Shown: positions 36,986 through 46,460, counted from the first letter of the stretch. The stretch: DNA of 64,000 nucleotides from Bradyrhizobium sp. PSBB068 (GCA_016839165.1 CP069300.1:6076001-6140000); one strand, 5' to 3'. Translations and numbers: made by a program. The notes: generated by a model from the sequence alone, not told the origin.

Positions 36986-39725
36986 TCGGTTCCGGTCTGA
37001 TCAGGATGTCGGTCCCTACGGCATCCGCCACCGGAAGGGAAAGGTCGAGGACGACATTGACGACCCGGTGGTCGGTCGGTTCTTTCGTGGCGGTGAATCC
37101 GAGCTCATGACACATGCTCAGCATGGTTGTGTTCTCGATCAACACCTCGCCGGACAGGCGTTTCAGTCCCTCCGACCTCGCGTAGCGGATCAGGAGCTGC
37201 ATCAACGCCCATCCAAGGCCTTTTCCCTTGAGGTCGGACTGTAGCAGGATGGCGTACTCCGCGGTCTGGTAGAGTGAATCCGAGTGAAGCTGGACTGCAC
37301 CCAGGATCTCGCCGGTCTGCGGATCCAGCGCGACGAAGGCCATCGCGCGGGCATAGTCGAGCTGGGTCAGGCGCGCGATGAACGAGTGAGAGAACTGCTT
37401 CACCGCGTGGAAGAAGCGCAGCCTGAGGTCCTCGATGGTCACGCGTTTGAAGAAGGCCTCGACCATGGGCTCGTCTTCCGGCCGCATCGGCCGGACCGCG
37501 ACCCGGAAACCATCTCGCAAGCTGAGCTGACCTTCCCATTGCGATGGGTAGGGCCGCACGGCGAGCCGGGTCTGACCGGCAAACAGCCGCGCCGGCTTGC
37601 GGACCGCCACGCGCGCGTCGAGCGCCAGCACGCCGGTTTCGTCCGCCAACAGCGGATTGATGTCGAGCTCGGCGATTTCGGGAATATCGGCCGCCATCTG
37701 CGCCAGCTTGACGAGCGTAAGCGGCACGACGTCGGCAGGAACTGCCGGCACATCGCGGTAGGCTGCAAGCAATCGCGAGACCCGCGTGCGCCCGACCAGG
37801 TCACGGGCCAGATTCATGTCGAGCGGCGGCAGCGCCAGCGCCTTGTCGTTGATCACCTCGACCGCCGTCCCGCCGCGACCGAACACGATCACCGGGCCGA
37901 AGGTCGGATCATCGGCAATTCCGACGATCAGTTCCCGAGCAGCACGCCGCACGATCATCGGCTGGATCGTCACCCCCTGCAGGCAGGCATCCGGGCGAGC
38001 GCTCCGGGCGCGCGCCAACACCGTCCTCGCTGCCTCGGCGACGCTTTCGCGGGTCCGCAGACCGAGGATGACCCCGCCGACATCCGACTTGTGCGTGATG
38101 TCGCGCGAGAACAGCTTGACGGCGACCGCGAGCCCCTTGGTCAGGAACGGCCCAGCCTTGTCTGCGGCATCGTCGGCGTCGCGGGCGGCGACCGTCGGAA
38201 CAACCGGGATGCCATAGGCCTCGAACAGCGCGACGATCTCGACCGGATCGAGCCACTGGCGCTCCTCCGATAGCACCTGCGCGATCACGCGCCGCGCCGC
38301 CGTAATCTCGGGCGTAAACGTCGAGGCGATGCTTGGCGGAGTGGCGGAAAGCGCGAGCGACGCCTCGCGATACCGTACCAGGTACATAAAGGCGCGCACC
38401 GCGTCGTCCTCAGTCGGAAAATGCGGGATGCCGGCGGCCTCGAAGGTCGCACTCGTGCGTTCGTCAGTGCCCGCCCACGCTGCAAGCACCAGCGGAGCTA
38501 CCACACTCCTTTTGGCGCGGAAGTCGCCGACACGCCGTGCCACGGCTTCGGCGATGCCCTCAGCCGGCGCCACGGCCGTTTCCACATTCATAACCAGAAC
38601 AGCGTCGCTATTGGCGTCCTCGAGCAGGGCGTCAAGTGCGGATATGTAACGTGCAGCATCCGCATCGCCGGAAATGTCGACGGGATTGCCATGCGACCAA
38701 TTGGGCGGCAGAACCTTGTCGAGCGACGCGACCGTATCGGCGGACAAGTTGGCGGCCGCACCGCCCAATTCCGCGAGCCGGTCGATCGCAAGGACGCCGA
38801 TCCCGCCGCCATTGGTCAGAAGCGCGAGGCGGTTGCCGCGCGGGACAAAGCCGCGGCCGAGGAGCTCGGCACAATCGAACAACTGACGCAAGTCGTACAC
38901 GCGAAGCATGCCGGCGCGACGAAAGGCGGCGTCATAGACAGCATCCGATCCGGCCAGCGCGCCGGTGTGGGTGGCCGCCGCCTTGGCACCCACCGCCATT
39001 CGCCCCGATTTGACGACGATCACCGGCTTCAGTCGCGCAGCGGCGCGCGCCGCCGACATGAACTTGCGGGCATCCGTGACGCTCTCGATGTAGAGCAGGA
39101 TTGCGTTGGTATGGTCGTCCTGCGCGAAATAGTCGAGCAAGTCGGCAACGTCGACATCGAGCTGGTCGCCGACCGATACGATGCCCGAAAAGCCAAGCCG
39201 CCGTTCGGCCGCCCACTCGATCATCGCCGCCGCAATAGCGCCGGATTGCGAGATCAGCGCCACGCGTCCATCGGATGGGCGGTGCGCAGCAAAGCTCGCA
39301 TTGAGATTGGCGCGGGGTATCATCACGCCGATGCAATTGGGTCCGATCAGACGTATCCCGTGCATGCGCGCGGTCCGCGCGGCCGTCTCGGCAAGCGAGC
39401 CCGCGCCGTGGCCGAGACCGGCCGACAGGATCACCGCGCCGGCAACGCCAACCGCGGCGGCATCCGCGATGATCCCGGGGATCGCAACAGCAGGCGCCGT
39501 GATGACGACAAGATCCGGAACGAACGGGAGCGACTTCAGGTTTGGAACGGTCTCCGCGCCGTCGACCACGGCGTAATTTGGATTGACCACCGCGATTCGG
39601 CCGGCGAAGCCACTCGCCTTGAGGTTCATCAGAACAGCCAAGCCAAGTGACGATGGACGCGAACTGCCACCAACCACCGCGACAGTCCGAGGCGAGAAAA
39701 CCCGCTCTAGACCAAACGTAGACAT
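36972..39725 (-). CDS. ADP-forming acyl-CoA synthetase-like / GNAT protein acetyltransferase (Pat-like)
   Basis: 917 residues: a CoA-binding domain (SPRTVAVVGGSSRPSSLG), a succinyl-CoA ligase-like part, an ATP-grasp part (EAYGIPVVPTVAARD ... VGGVILGL) and a C-terminal GNAT domain (residues about 755-895: FRVAVRPMRPEDEP, DLKGKGLGWALMQLL). This is the layout of bacterial Pat lysine acetyltransferases. Unlike what I recall for Pat enzymes with a dead synthetase half, THTGALAG keeps the histidine phosphorylated in ADP-forming acetyl-CoA synthetases, so catalysis is possible. It overlaps the CBS gene by 19 bases (co-transcribed). Confidence 0.88.
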   Translation of the reverse strand: MSTFGLERVFSPRTVAVVGGSSRPSSLGLAVLMNLKASGFAGRIAVVNPNYAVVDGAETVPNLKSLPFVPDLVVITAPAVAIPGIIADAAAVGVAGAVILSAGLGHGAGSLAETAARTARMHGIRLIGPNCIGVMIPRANLNASFAAHRPSDGRVALISQSGAIAAAMIEWAAERRLGFSGIVSVGDQLDVDVADLLDYFAQDDHTNAILLYIESVTDARKFMSAARAAARLKPVIVVKSGRMAVGAKAAATHTGALAGSDAVYDAAFRRAGMLRVYDLRQLFDCAELLGRGFVPRGNRLALLTNGGGIGVLAIDRLAELGGAAANLSADTVASLDKVLPPNWSHGNPVDISGDADAARYISALDALLEDANSDAVLVMNVETAVAPAEGIAEAVARRVGDFRAKRSVVAPLVLAAWAGTDERTSATFEAAGIPHFPTEDDAVRAFMYLVRYREASLALSATPPSIASTFTPEITAARRVIAQVLSEERQWLDPVEIVALFEAYGIPVVPTVAARDADDAADKAGPFLTKGLAVAVKLFSRDITHKSDVGGVILGLRTRESVAEAARTVLARARSARPDACLQGVTIQPMIVRRAARELIVGIADDPTFGPVIVFGRGGTAVEVINDKALALPPLDMNLARDLVGRTRVSRLLAAYRDVPAVPADVVPLTLVKLAQMAADIPEIAELDINPLLADETGVLALDARVAVRKPARLFAGQTRLAVRPYPSQWEGQLSLRDGFRVAVRPMRPEDEPMVEAFFKRVTIEDLRLRFFHAVKQFSHSFIARLTQLDYARAMAFVALDPQTGEILGAVQLHSDSLYQTAEYAILLQSDLKGKGLGWALMQLLIRYARSEGLKRLSGEVLIENTTMLSMCHELGFTATKEPTDHRVVNVVLDLSLPVADAVGTDILIRPEPIKAV

Positions 39726-40183
39726 CGGACAGTCTCGCAGGGAACGAGCGGAGGCGTCTGCCGCTTCGTGCAGCGCGCCAGGGCTCGCATGACATCCTCG
39801 CGAGCAATAATGCCGAGCAGGTGGTGATACTTGTCAATCACGGGAAGACTTTTGAGCCGATGGGTCACCATCAGCTGCAGAACGCGCTGGAGGTTGGTGT
39901 CCGGTTGGACTGAAATCACGTCGCACGACATGATCTCGTCGACCGTGGTTCCCATACGATCGTCGTAATGCGGCAGTATGTGATCAGTCGTGCAGGTGAA
40001 CACCTTTAGCGCATCGAGCTTGGTGACGAACCCGACCACGGTATCGTCACGCAAGACGGGGTAGGCATCATGATCTTCCTTTGCGAACAGCCGATACAGG
40101 TCACCCACGGTCATTTCGGGAGCGACGCTTCGCACTGACCTCGTCATGTTGTTCGCAACGGTCTCCTGCAGGAATTCGTACAT
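39707..40183 (-). CDS. Tandem CBS-domain protein
   Basis: 158 residues from MYEFLQETVANNM. Two CBS motifs (DAYPVLRDDTVVGFVTKLDA; KSLPVIDKYHHLLGIIARED) form one nucleotide-binding module with no other domain. Its 3' end overlaps the start of the Pat-like gene, which suggests it may sense AMP or ATP and act on that enzyme; the link is inference. The FixK box is centred 111 bases upstream. Confidence 0.85.
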   Translation of the reverse strand: MYEFLQETVANNMTRSVRSVAPEMTVGDLYRLFAKEDHDAYPVLRDDTVVGFVTKLDALKVFTCTTDHILPHYDDRMGTTVDEIMSCDVISVQPDTNLQRVLQLMVTHRLKSLPVIDKYHHLLGIIAREDVMRALARCTKRQTPPLVPCETVRCLRLV

Positions 40184-40286
40184 GGTTGATCCCTTCGGGT
40201 GGGCGGCTGTCCGTGGGCGCTTGGCGGCCAGACGAACAGCGCGTCCGCGATACCGGGCGAACCTAATCAGGAACGGCCGATCGGCG

Positions 40287-40300
40287 TTGACCAGGATCAA
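40287..40300. promoter_or_regulatory. FixK/FNR-type box between the CBS-Pat and alcohol dehydrogenase operons
   Basis: TTGACCAGGATCAA, both half-sites perfect. It is centred 63 bases before the dehydrogenase ATG (plus) and 111 before the CBS ATG (minus), so it may serve one or both. Confidence 0.8.
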
Positions 40301-40356
40301 AACAGGGCTGATGTCACGTGATCAAAGAGAGGTTACGAACCTCAGAGAATCCCGTC

Positions 40357-41340
40357 ATGCACGCGATGACCCTGCCCGCACGCGGCGCAAGGCTGCAGTA
40401 TGTGGAACGGCCGGATCCTGTTCCCGGCCCCGGCGAAGTGCGCGTCAGGATCAGCGCTTGTGGCGTTTGCCGCACCGACCTTCATGTGGTCGATGGGGAA
40501 CTGCCAAACATCATCTATCCGATCGTTCCCGGCCACGAGGTGGTCGGTCGCATCGATGCCTTGGGTCGCGGCGTAAGCGCCGGGCTTCTCGGTGCGCGCG
40601 TCGGCGTTCCCTGGCTCGGCTCAACCTGCGGGCACTGTCCATACTGCCGGGAGGGCAAGGAAAATCTCTGCGACAATCCCGTTTTCACCGGATACACGCG
40701 GGACGGCGGCTTTGCCACCCACCTGGTAGCGGACGCGCGCTACTGCTTTCCACTCGGCGAGCACGGCGAGGATGTCGAACTGGCGCCCCTGCTGTGCGCA
40801 GGCCTGATCGGCTGGCGCTCGCTTGTGATGGCCGGTCACGGCCGCAAGCTCGGCATTTACGGCTTCGGCGCGGCGGGACACATCGCAGCGCAGATGGCTC
40901 GCTGGCAAGGACGGGATGTCTACGCCTTCACTCGCCCAGGTGACGTCGAGGCTCAACGTTTGGCATTGTCGCTCGGCGCATGCTGGGCTGGAGCCTCCGA
41001 GGACAGGCCGCCCGCCGAGCTTGACGCCGCAATCATCTACGCGCCGGCCGGGCCTCTTGTCCCGCTTGCCCTGCGCGCATTGCGTAAGGGCGGACGCGTG
41101 GTCTGTGCCGGCATCCACATGTCGGACATTCCAAGCTTTCCCTACAACATTCTCTGGGGCGAGCGACAGCTCGTGTCGGTCGCCAATCTCACGCGACAGG
41201 ACGGCAATGATTTTCTCAAGAGTGCAGCGAAGGCCGGCGTTCGAACACGTGTCACGGTTTTCCCGCTCGATCAGGCGAACGAAGCGCTCTCTCGCCTGCG
41301 TGACGGCAGGCTTGTCGGCGCAGCCGTTCTGAAGCCATGA
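40357..41340 (+). CDS. Zinc-dependent alcohol dehydrogenase
   Basis: 327 residues from MHAMTLPARG. The catalytic zinc site is seen in CGVCRTDLH and GHEVVGRI, and the structural zinc site in CGHCPYCREGKENLC; the nucleotide fold is GIYGFGAAGHIAAQ. Medium-chain dehydrogenase, probably using NAD(H) to reduce aldehydes or oxidise alcohols. Behind a FixK box it may regenerate NAD+ under low oxygen. It overlaps the next gene by four bases. Confidence 0.92.
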   Translation: MHAMTLPARGARLQYVERPDPVPGPGEVRVRISACGVCRTDLHVVDGELPNIIYPIVPGHEVVGRIDALGRGVSAGLLGARVGVPWLGSTCGHCPYCREGKENLCDNPVFTGYTRDGGFATHLVADARYCFPLGEHGEDVELAPLLCAGLIGWRSLVMAGHGRKLGIYGFGAAGHIAAQMARWQGRDVYAFTRPGDVEAQRLALSLGACWAGASEDRPPAELDAAIIYAPAGPLVPLALRALRKGGRVVCAGIHMSDIPSFPYNILWGERQLVSVANLTRQDGNDFLKSAAKAGVRTRVTVFPLDQANEALSRLRDGRLVGAAVLKP

Positions 41341-42917
41341 CGACGCCGGCGTCATCAACCGACGCGAGCGCGGGTGACGTCAGCCAGACCGCCGTGTTGT
41401 CGTTCCTGGCTGGAGGTCGGCCGAACTTGGCCGTACAACGGATCGACACCCATTGTTCGATCATTTTCCTCGAGCCATCGCGCGCCTTGAAAGTCAAGCG
41501 CGCGGTCAAGCTCCCATATCTGGACTTCTCGACATTGGAGAAGCGCCGTCGTGCTTGTGAAGATGAGATCACCGTCAACAAGCGCCATGCGCCTTCAATC
41601 TATCGTGGGGTGGTCCCGATCACGCGTGAACGCGACGGCTTGGCGATCGGAGGCGTCGGCCCCGTCGTTGAGTGGGCCGTTGAAATGGTTCGCTTCGACG
41701 AAAGCGAGACTCTCGACCGCCTTGCATCGGGCGTCCTTGAACCAGAACTTGGCGACGATTTGGCCGCCGTCCTGCTCGATTCTCATCGGGTTGCTGTCAT
41801 CAGCGAGGGATCGAACTGGCTTGCCTCGCTACCCGTGATCGTAGGTCGCAACACGGAACAGTTTCGCAGCATACCAGACCTTGCCCGCGACCGGATCGAC
41901 AAACTGCACCAGTTGAGCCATCGCGAAATAGCACGAAATCGCGAGCTCCTGCGTGCCCGCGCTGCGTCGGGGCAGGTGCGGCACTGCCACGGCGACGCAC
42001 ACCTCGGCAACATCGTCATGATTGACGGCAAGCCGGTCCTGTTCGACGCGATCGAATTTGATCCTGATATCGCGACAACGGATGTGCTGTACGATTTCGC
42101 GTTCCCTCTGATGGATCTGTTGGCGTTTGGAAGCGATGCCGTCGCCAACAGACTATTCAACAGCTACATGCAGGCCGCCTGGGCCGAACAGTCGGCTGCG
42201 CTCTGCCTGCTGCCGCTGTTTCTCTCTGTTCGCGCGGCAATTCGCGCCAACGTGCTGTTCACTAAACAGCGGCAACATCCGCACGATCGAACGATCGCCA
42301 CGATTGCGAACAGATACTTCGACCTCGCACTGCGGCTGATCACCCCCGAGCACCCCATCCTTCTTGCGATCGGCGGAAAATCAGGTACTGGCAAAAGTGT
42401 GCTGGCCCGTGACATCGCTCCCTTGATCGGACCGCCACCCGGCGCGCTGATCCTGCGATCAGACGTCATTCGCAAGCGACTTCATAACATGAGCGAGCAC
42501 ACGGCCCTGCCCGCAGCGGCGTATACCCTGAAGGCTTCCGATCGCGTCTATCAGGCAATGCTGGAGCAAGCCGCGCGAACCCTGGCCCAGGGGGTCTCGG
42601 TGACACTCGATGCGGCATTCCTGAGATTGACCGAGCGCGATGCCGCAGAGGTCATCGCCCGGAGCGCCCGAGTTGAATTTCGCGGCATCTTCCTGACCGC
42701 AGATCGCGCAATGCGGCTGCATCGCGTGGCATCGCGGCGACACGACGCGTCGGATGCGACCGCCGACGTGGTCCGGCTTCAGGAGAACATCGAGACCGGA
42801 ACGATTGGTTGGAGCGTCGTAGACGCGTCCGGCACACCGGCGATCACGCTTGAACGCAGCACATCTTGTCTGCGAACGGCTTCGCAGGCGGTAGATCACC
42901 TTAAGGGAAACTCCTGA
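41337..42917 (+). CDS. Phosphotransferase-like / P-loop ATPase two-domain protein
   Basis: 526 residues. The N-terminal half resembles aminoglycoside phosphotransferases (KVKRAVKLPYLDFSTLEKR; catalytic-loop-like RHCHGDAHLGNIVM and VLFDAIEFDPDIATTDV). The C-terminal half has a P-loop (GGKSGTGKSVLARDI) like gluconate-kinase-type proteins. The pair of domains is a known family of unknown substrate in proteobacteria. ATGA overlap with the dehydrogenase implies co-translation. Drug resistance should not be assumed. Confidence 0.85.
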   Translation: MTTPASSTDASAGDVSQTAVLSFLAGGRPNLAVQRIDTHCSIIFLEPSRALKVKRAVKLPYLDFSTLEKRRRACEDEITVNKRHAPSIYRGVVPITRERDGLAIGGVGPVVEWAVEMVRFDESETLDRLASGVLEPELGDDLAAVLLDSHRVAVISEGSNWLASLPVIVGRNTEQFRSIPDLARDRIDKLHQLSHREIARNRELLRARAASGQVRHCHGDAHLGNIVMIDGKPVLFDAIEFDPDIATTDVLYDFAFPLMDLLAFGSDAVANRLFNSYMQAAWAEQSAALCLLPLFLSVRAAIRANVLFTKQRQHPHDRTIATIANRYFDLALRLITPEHPILLAIGGKSGTGKSVLARDIAPLIGPPPGALILRSDVIRKRLHNMSEHTALPAAAYTLKASDRVYQAMLEQAARTLAQGVSVTLDAAFLRLTERDAAEVIARSARVEFRGIFLTADRAMRLHRVASRRHDASDATADVVRLQENIETGTIGWSVVDASGTPAITLERSTSCLRTASQAVDHLKGNS

Positions 42918-42971
42918 ATTGGTTGATGCTGTCGGGTCTGGCACCATCCCTCCGCCAACAGGAGGACCTCC

Positions 42972-43226
42972 ATGAAACGCCGATTGAGCTTTATCTTCGT
43001 CGGTAGCGCGATCCTCGCGGTCGCACTCGCTTTGTTCTGCAACTGGTACTTCCCGGACGTGGTGCCGCTTGCCACGACCGAGCCGGCGCCCCATGGCTGG
43101 CGGCTTGACGCGGCTTTTGCCGTATCCACGGTCAGGTGGACCGCGGCATTTGTCGCTGCGTCATGTGCAGTAGCACTGATGTTAATGAACGTCACCAAGC
43201 GCCCAAACAAGCTCGAGGGACGCTAG
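42972..43226 (+). CDS. Small membrane protein, two helices
   Basis: 84 residues after CAGGAGGACC. Helix one (LSFIFVGSAILAVALALFCNWYF) and helix two (TAAFVAASCAVALMLMNV) flank a short outer loop (PDVVPLATTEPAPHGWRLD). Unknown function. It is 54 bases after the kinase-like gene and may be the last gene of the FixK-box dehydrogenase operon. Confidence 0.65.
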   Translation: MKRRLSFIFVGSAILAVALALFCNWYFPDVVPLATTEPAPHGWRLDAAFAVSTVRWTAAFVAASCAVALMLMNVTKRPNKLEGR

Positions 43227-43268
43227 ACGATTCCTTTCGAAGCGTTCTCGGCATTCGCAATCGACTCT

Positions 43269-43297
43269 CCGAAGGCCGGCTTAGAGCCGGCCTTCGG
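43269..43297. terminator. 12-bp perfect hairpin
   Basis: CCGAAGGCCGGC (43269-43280), loop TTAGA, GCCGGCCTTCGG (43286-43297). There is no T-run, but it sits between converging genes (43226 and 43400) and could end both transcripts. Confidence 0.7.
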
Positions 43298-43399
43298 CCG
43301 TTGGATCGTCGCGAAAGCTACTCGTGCAATGCGAGGCCTCCATCCGCCGTCCGCCATGGTGAACGGCGCATCAGCCAGGCCTCCCGAAGCCGTGGGTTG

Positions 43400-43570
43400 T
43401 CAGGCTTGTCGCCGCCACAGGCTCCAGAGACTGCCGACGAGCAAGACCCCGGTCACGAGCAAGATAACCACGAACATTTGCATGATGTCGAACTTCAGGG
43501 AGTCACGAGCGACAAACAACGCGGTGATGAATCCCGCTATGGCAAGGAAGATACGAAGGATCAGGCTCAT
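43400..43570 (-). CDS. Small membrane protein, two helices
   Basis: 56 residues from MSLILRIFLAIAG after AGGAGGAAG. Helix one (LILRIFLAIAGFITALFVA) and helix two (MFVVILLVTGVLLVGSLWSL) with a short charged link. Unknown function. A TTGC-N6-TCAA box is centred 100 bases upstream. Confidence 0.65.
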   Translation of the reverse strand: MSLILRIFLAIAGFITALFVARDSLKFDIMQMFVVILLVTGVLLVGSLWSLWRRQA

Positions 43571-43663
43571 GACTTCCTCCTGGAGCCGCAAGGGCCTGGC
43601 GCCGACAACCATGACGCTGCAAGCCCATCTCGTAATACCGTAGTGGTTCTCGCCAGCGAGCAA

Positions 43664-43677
43664 TTGCGACGGATCAA
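43664..43677. promoter_or_regulatory. FixK/FNR-type box before the 56-residue membrane protein
   Basis: TTGCGACGGATCAA (TTGC-N6-TCAA), centred 100 bases before the ATG at 43570 (minus strand). Confidence 0.5.
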
Positions 43678-43703
43678 CTCCGCCCGCGGCGCACCTTGCC
43701 GGA

Positions 43704-45518
43704 TCAATGCTCCAGAACATACTGCCCAGGTGCATCCTCGAGCGGCGGTCCACCCTCGGGCGTATGAAGCGACGGCTGCGCCGCTACCCAGGCATCTGAA
43801 TGCGCCGTGAGGAAGCGAACCCACTCCAGCCACCAGGATCCCTCGCGATGCGGCGCCTTCTGCAGCCACTCGTCGGGTCCGACATAGGGTTGATCCTTCT
43901 TCTTCTCCAGCACCTGATAGGTGTGACCGTCCTCCGAAGGCGGGGCCACTATGCCGGCATTGTGACCGCCGCTCGCCAGCGCGAACGTAATATCGGCCTC
44001 AGCGAGCAGATGGATCTTGTGTACCGACCGCCACGGCGCCACATGGTCACGCATTGTGCCGACGACGAACATCGGAACACGGAGGTCGGACAGCGCGACC
44101 GGCTGCCCGTCCACCACGTACCGGCCCTCGGCGAGGTCATTGTCGAGAAACAGCTTGCGCAGATAATCCGCATGCATCCGGTAAGGCATCCGCGTGGCGT
44201 CGGCATTCCACGACATCAGATCGCTTGGAGCGTCCCGTTGGCCGATCAGATAGTCGCGCACCAGACGCGACCAGATCAAGTCGTTCGATCGTAGCAGCTG
44301 GAACGCACCGGCCATCTGCGGCGCATCGAGCACGCCGCGCCGCCACATCATATCTTCGAGAAACGCAACCTGGCTCTCGTTGATGAACAGGGTCAGCTCA
44401 CCCGCCTCGGTGAAATCGACCTGGGCCGCCAGCAGCGTCACCGATCGCAGGCAACCGGGCCGCTCCTTCTGCAGACGGGCCGCGGCGATCGCGAGCAATG
44501 TACCGCCGAGGCAGTAGCCCGTGGCGTGGATCGCGCGTCCGGGAGCGATCTGATTGATCGCGTCGATTGCGGCTTCGACCCCGAGCCTGCGATAATGATC
44601 GAGGCCAAGATCACGGTCGGCCGGCCCCGGGTTGCGCCATGAGATCGCAAACACAGTGAAGCCGCGTTCAACCAGGAAGCGGATCAGGGAATTCTGCGGG
44701 GAGAGATCGAGAATGTAATATTTCATGATCCAGGCCGGTATGATCAGCAACGGCTCCGGGCAGACATCCGCGGTCACGGGCGCGTATTGGATCAGCTCGA
44801 TCAGCTCGTTGCGGTAGACGACCTTACCCTCGGTCGCCGCAACGTCCTTGCCGACCACGAACCGGGCAGGCTCGGATGACTGGCTTCCGAACCGCTTTCT
44901 GCAATCATCCAGCCAATTGTGCCAGCCCGAAACGAAGTTGCCGCCGCCCGAATCCATCATCTGGCGCAGAACTTCGGGGTTGCTGAGCGCGAAGTTGGAC
45001 GGAGCTGCGGCGTCGAGGCATTGTCGGATCACGAAATCCACGATCGCGGCATTTCCCTTCGAAACGCCATGCAATCCGCTTGCCGCCGAATGCCACCACT
45101 GCTCGCCGAGCAGAAACGCCTGGGCCACGATATTGAAGGCCGGCAACGTCCAATCCGCGCCTGAGAATCGGTGGTCGCTAGGTTGCGGCTTGACCATGAA
45201 CCAGGGCTGCCAGGCAGCATGCGGCGTCAATACCATGCGCGCGAAACGTGAACCGTCGCCCAATGCCTTCAGGGCAAGCTCAAGCCGCTTGCCGGGCGAC
45301 GCGGCGAGATGCAGCTGCCAATCGGCGAAGGCAAGCGCAAGGCCCGCGGGTGAGAGCCCGCCGGTCCACTGCGCAATCGCCGCGTGGACCAGATGGTCCA
45401 TCGATTCGGCGCCGCTCAATGCCTCCCGTTCAGACGGCACAGGAGCAGGCGCTCCGGCCGCAACCGAATCGTCATTGGCAGGGGACGCTGCTTGGTCGAG
45501 AATTGCATTGACTGTCAC
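43704..45518 (-). CDS. phaC: Polyhydroxyalkanoate synthase
   Basis: 604 residues from a GTG at 45518 with GGAGG six bases upstream; the frame is open further but lacks a better start. The lipase-like box is GYCLGGTLLAI with the catalytic Cys; the acid and base of the triad fit DHVAPWRSV and SGGHNAGIV. It polymerises 3-hydroxybutyryl-CoA into storage granules. It ends an operon phaB, CBS, unknown, phaC; the phasin gene is at 21.4 kb. No ketothiolase gene is in the window. Confidence 0.93.
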   Translation of the reverse strand: MTVNAILDQAASPANDDSVAAGAPAPVPSEREALSGAESMDHLVHAAIAQWTGGLSPAGLALAFADWQLHLAASPGKRLELALKALGDGSRFARMVLTPHAAWQPWFMVKPQPSDHRFSGADWTLPAFNIVAQAFLLGEQWWHSAASGLHGVSKGNAAIVDFVIRQCLDAAAPSNFALSNPEVLRQMMDSGGGNFVSGWHNWLDDCRKRFGSQSSEPARFVVGKDVAATEGKVVYRNELIELIQYAPVTADVCPEPLLIIPAWIMKYYILDLSPQNSLIRFLVERGFTVFAISWRNPGPADRDLGLDHYRRLGVEAAIDAINQIAPGRAIHATGYCLGGTLLAIAAARLQKERPGCLRSVTLLAAQVDFTEAGELTLFINESQVAFLEDMMWRRGVLDAPQMAGAFQLLRSNDLIWSRLVRDYLIGQRDAPSDLMSWNADATRMPYRMHADYLRKLFLDNDLAEGRYVVDGQPVALSDLRVPMFVVGTMRDHVAPWRSVHKIHLLAEADITFALASGGHNAGIVAPPSEDGHTYQVLEKKKDQPYVGPDEWLQKAPHREGSWWLEWVRFLTAHSDAWVAAQPSLHTPEGGPPLEDAPGQYVLEH

Positions 45519-45585
45519 CGCTCGCCTCCTTGCCCGCGCCCGACGAGCACGAGCCTCATGCTGCTCGGCACCAAATGCCGCCCGC

Positions 45586-45966
45586 TCAGTCGAGCTGGAA
45601 CCGCTGCCGACCCAAGGCCACGATCTCACGATCGGTCGGATGATCGCTCGCCTCGACATGCAGATTGAGATCGGGCCGTTCCGCTTTCAGATAGTGCACC
45701 AACTCCGTCTTCTCGATGCCCGGGCCGATGACCAGCAGATCGGTGCAACTGCTTAAGGCTTCTCCGACCCTGGCGAGAAAGGTCGGGTCGCCCTGGACGC
45801 GACCGTCGCCGATCGTATTCGCCTTGTGGTGAAGATGCTGGGACGGCAAGTGAGCATGGACGGCGGCCGCGCTGACACCCGTCAGCCCAACACCGAATAT
45901 CTTCGCCACGAAATGATCGATCCAGACGACCGCGCGTGCATGCGGTTGAACCGTGATCTCGCTCAT
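45586..45966 (-). CDS. eRF1-domain-3-like small protein ('translational machinery protein' type)
   Basis: 126 residues. It has an alpha/beta pattern (ARAVVWIDHFVAKIFGV ... LLVIGPGIEKTELVHYLK ... LNLHVEASDHPTDREIVALG) that I associate with short proteins related to the C-terminal domain of release factor eRF1 and often labelled translational machinery protein in Bradyrhizobium. Real function unknown. It overlaps the CBS gene by four bases and precedes phaC, so it is part of the phaB-phaC operon. Confidence 0.7.
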   Translation of the reverse strand: MSEITVQPHARAVVWIDHFVAKIFGVGLTGVSAAAVHAHLPSQHLHHKANTIGDGRVQGDPTFLARVGEALSSCTDLLVIGPGIEKTELVHYLKAERPDLNLHVEASDHPTDREIVALGRQRFQLD

Positions 45967-46445
45967 GAATGATCTCCAGTGCCTGCTTTTTCTGCATTCT
46001 CTCTCAATCGCAATGCCAGAGCCGCAAGCAGCTCCCTGCGGCTGACGATACCGACGACAGCTCCGGCGCAGATCACCGGAACCTGTGACACGTCGTAAAC
46101 ATCCATCTGCGCGACAACGTCACCGATCGAGGCCTCTACATCGACGGTGATCGGTGCAGAACTCATGAGCGTCGCGACACGCAACGAGCGCATACGTTCG
46201 CGTTCCGGCGTGTTCTCCGCGATTCCCAGCAGCGATTCCAACCAGTTTCCGAACGGTGGGTTGACGCCGAGCTCGTCGCGGTGAAGGAAATCGCCCTCCG
46301 AAATCATGCCGACGAGATCGCCGTCATCGTTGATGACCGGCAGCCCGCGCTGATCGGTTTCGAGCAACAGCTGGACGGCATCGAGCACGTTGGCAGTCGG
46401 CTTGATCGTCGCGAACGAACTGCGCATCACATCGGTTGCAAGCAT
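45963..46445 (-). CDS. Tandem CBS-domain protein in the pha operon
   Basis: 160 residues from MLATDVMRSS (AGGAG before the ATG; a second ATG at 46460 lies over that site). Two CBS motifs (RGLPVINDDGDLVGMISEGD; SQVPVICAGAVVGIVSRREL) form one module. It lies between phaB and the eRF1-like gene with overlapping or near-overlapping ends, so its product may adjust polymer metabolism to energy state; this is inference. Confidence 0.85.
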   Translation of the reverse strand: MLATDVMRSSFATIKPTANVLDAVQLLLETDQRGLPVINDDGDLVGMISEGDFLHRDELGVNPPFGNWLESLLGIAENTPERERMRSLRVATLMSSAPITVDVEASIGDVVAQMDVYDVSQVPVICAGAVVGIVSRRELLAALALRLRENAEKAGTGDHS

Positions 46446-46460
46446 TGTCGCTCCTCCCAT

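Noticed and set aside
41337..42917. Aminoglycoside resistance gene
   Set aside because: The similarity is to the general phosphotransferase fold; the P-loop fusion and operon with a dehydrogenase point to metabolism, not resistance.
43269..43297. Possible attachment site or CRISPR-like repeat
   Set aside because: It is a single perfect hairpin between converging genes, better explained as a terminator; there is no second copy nearby.
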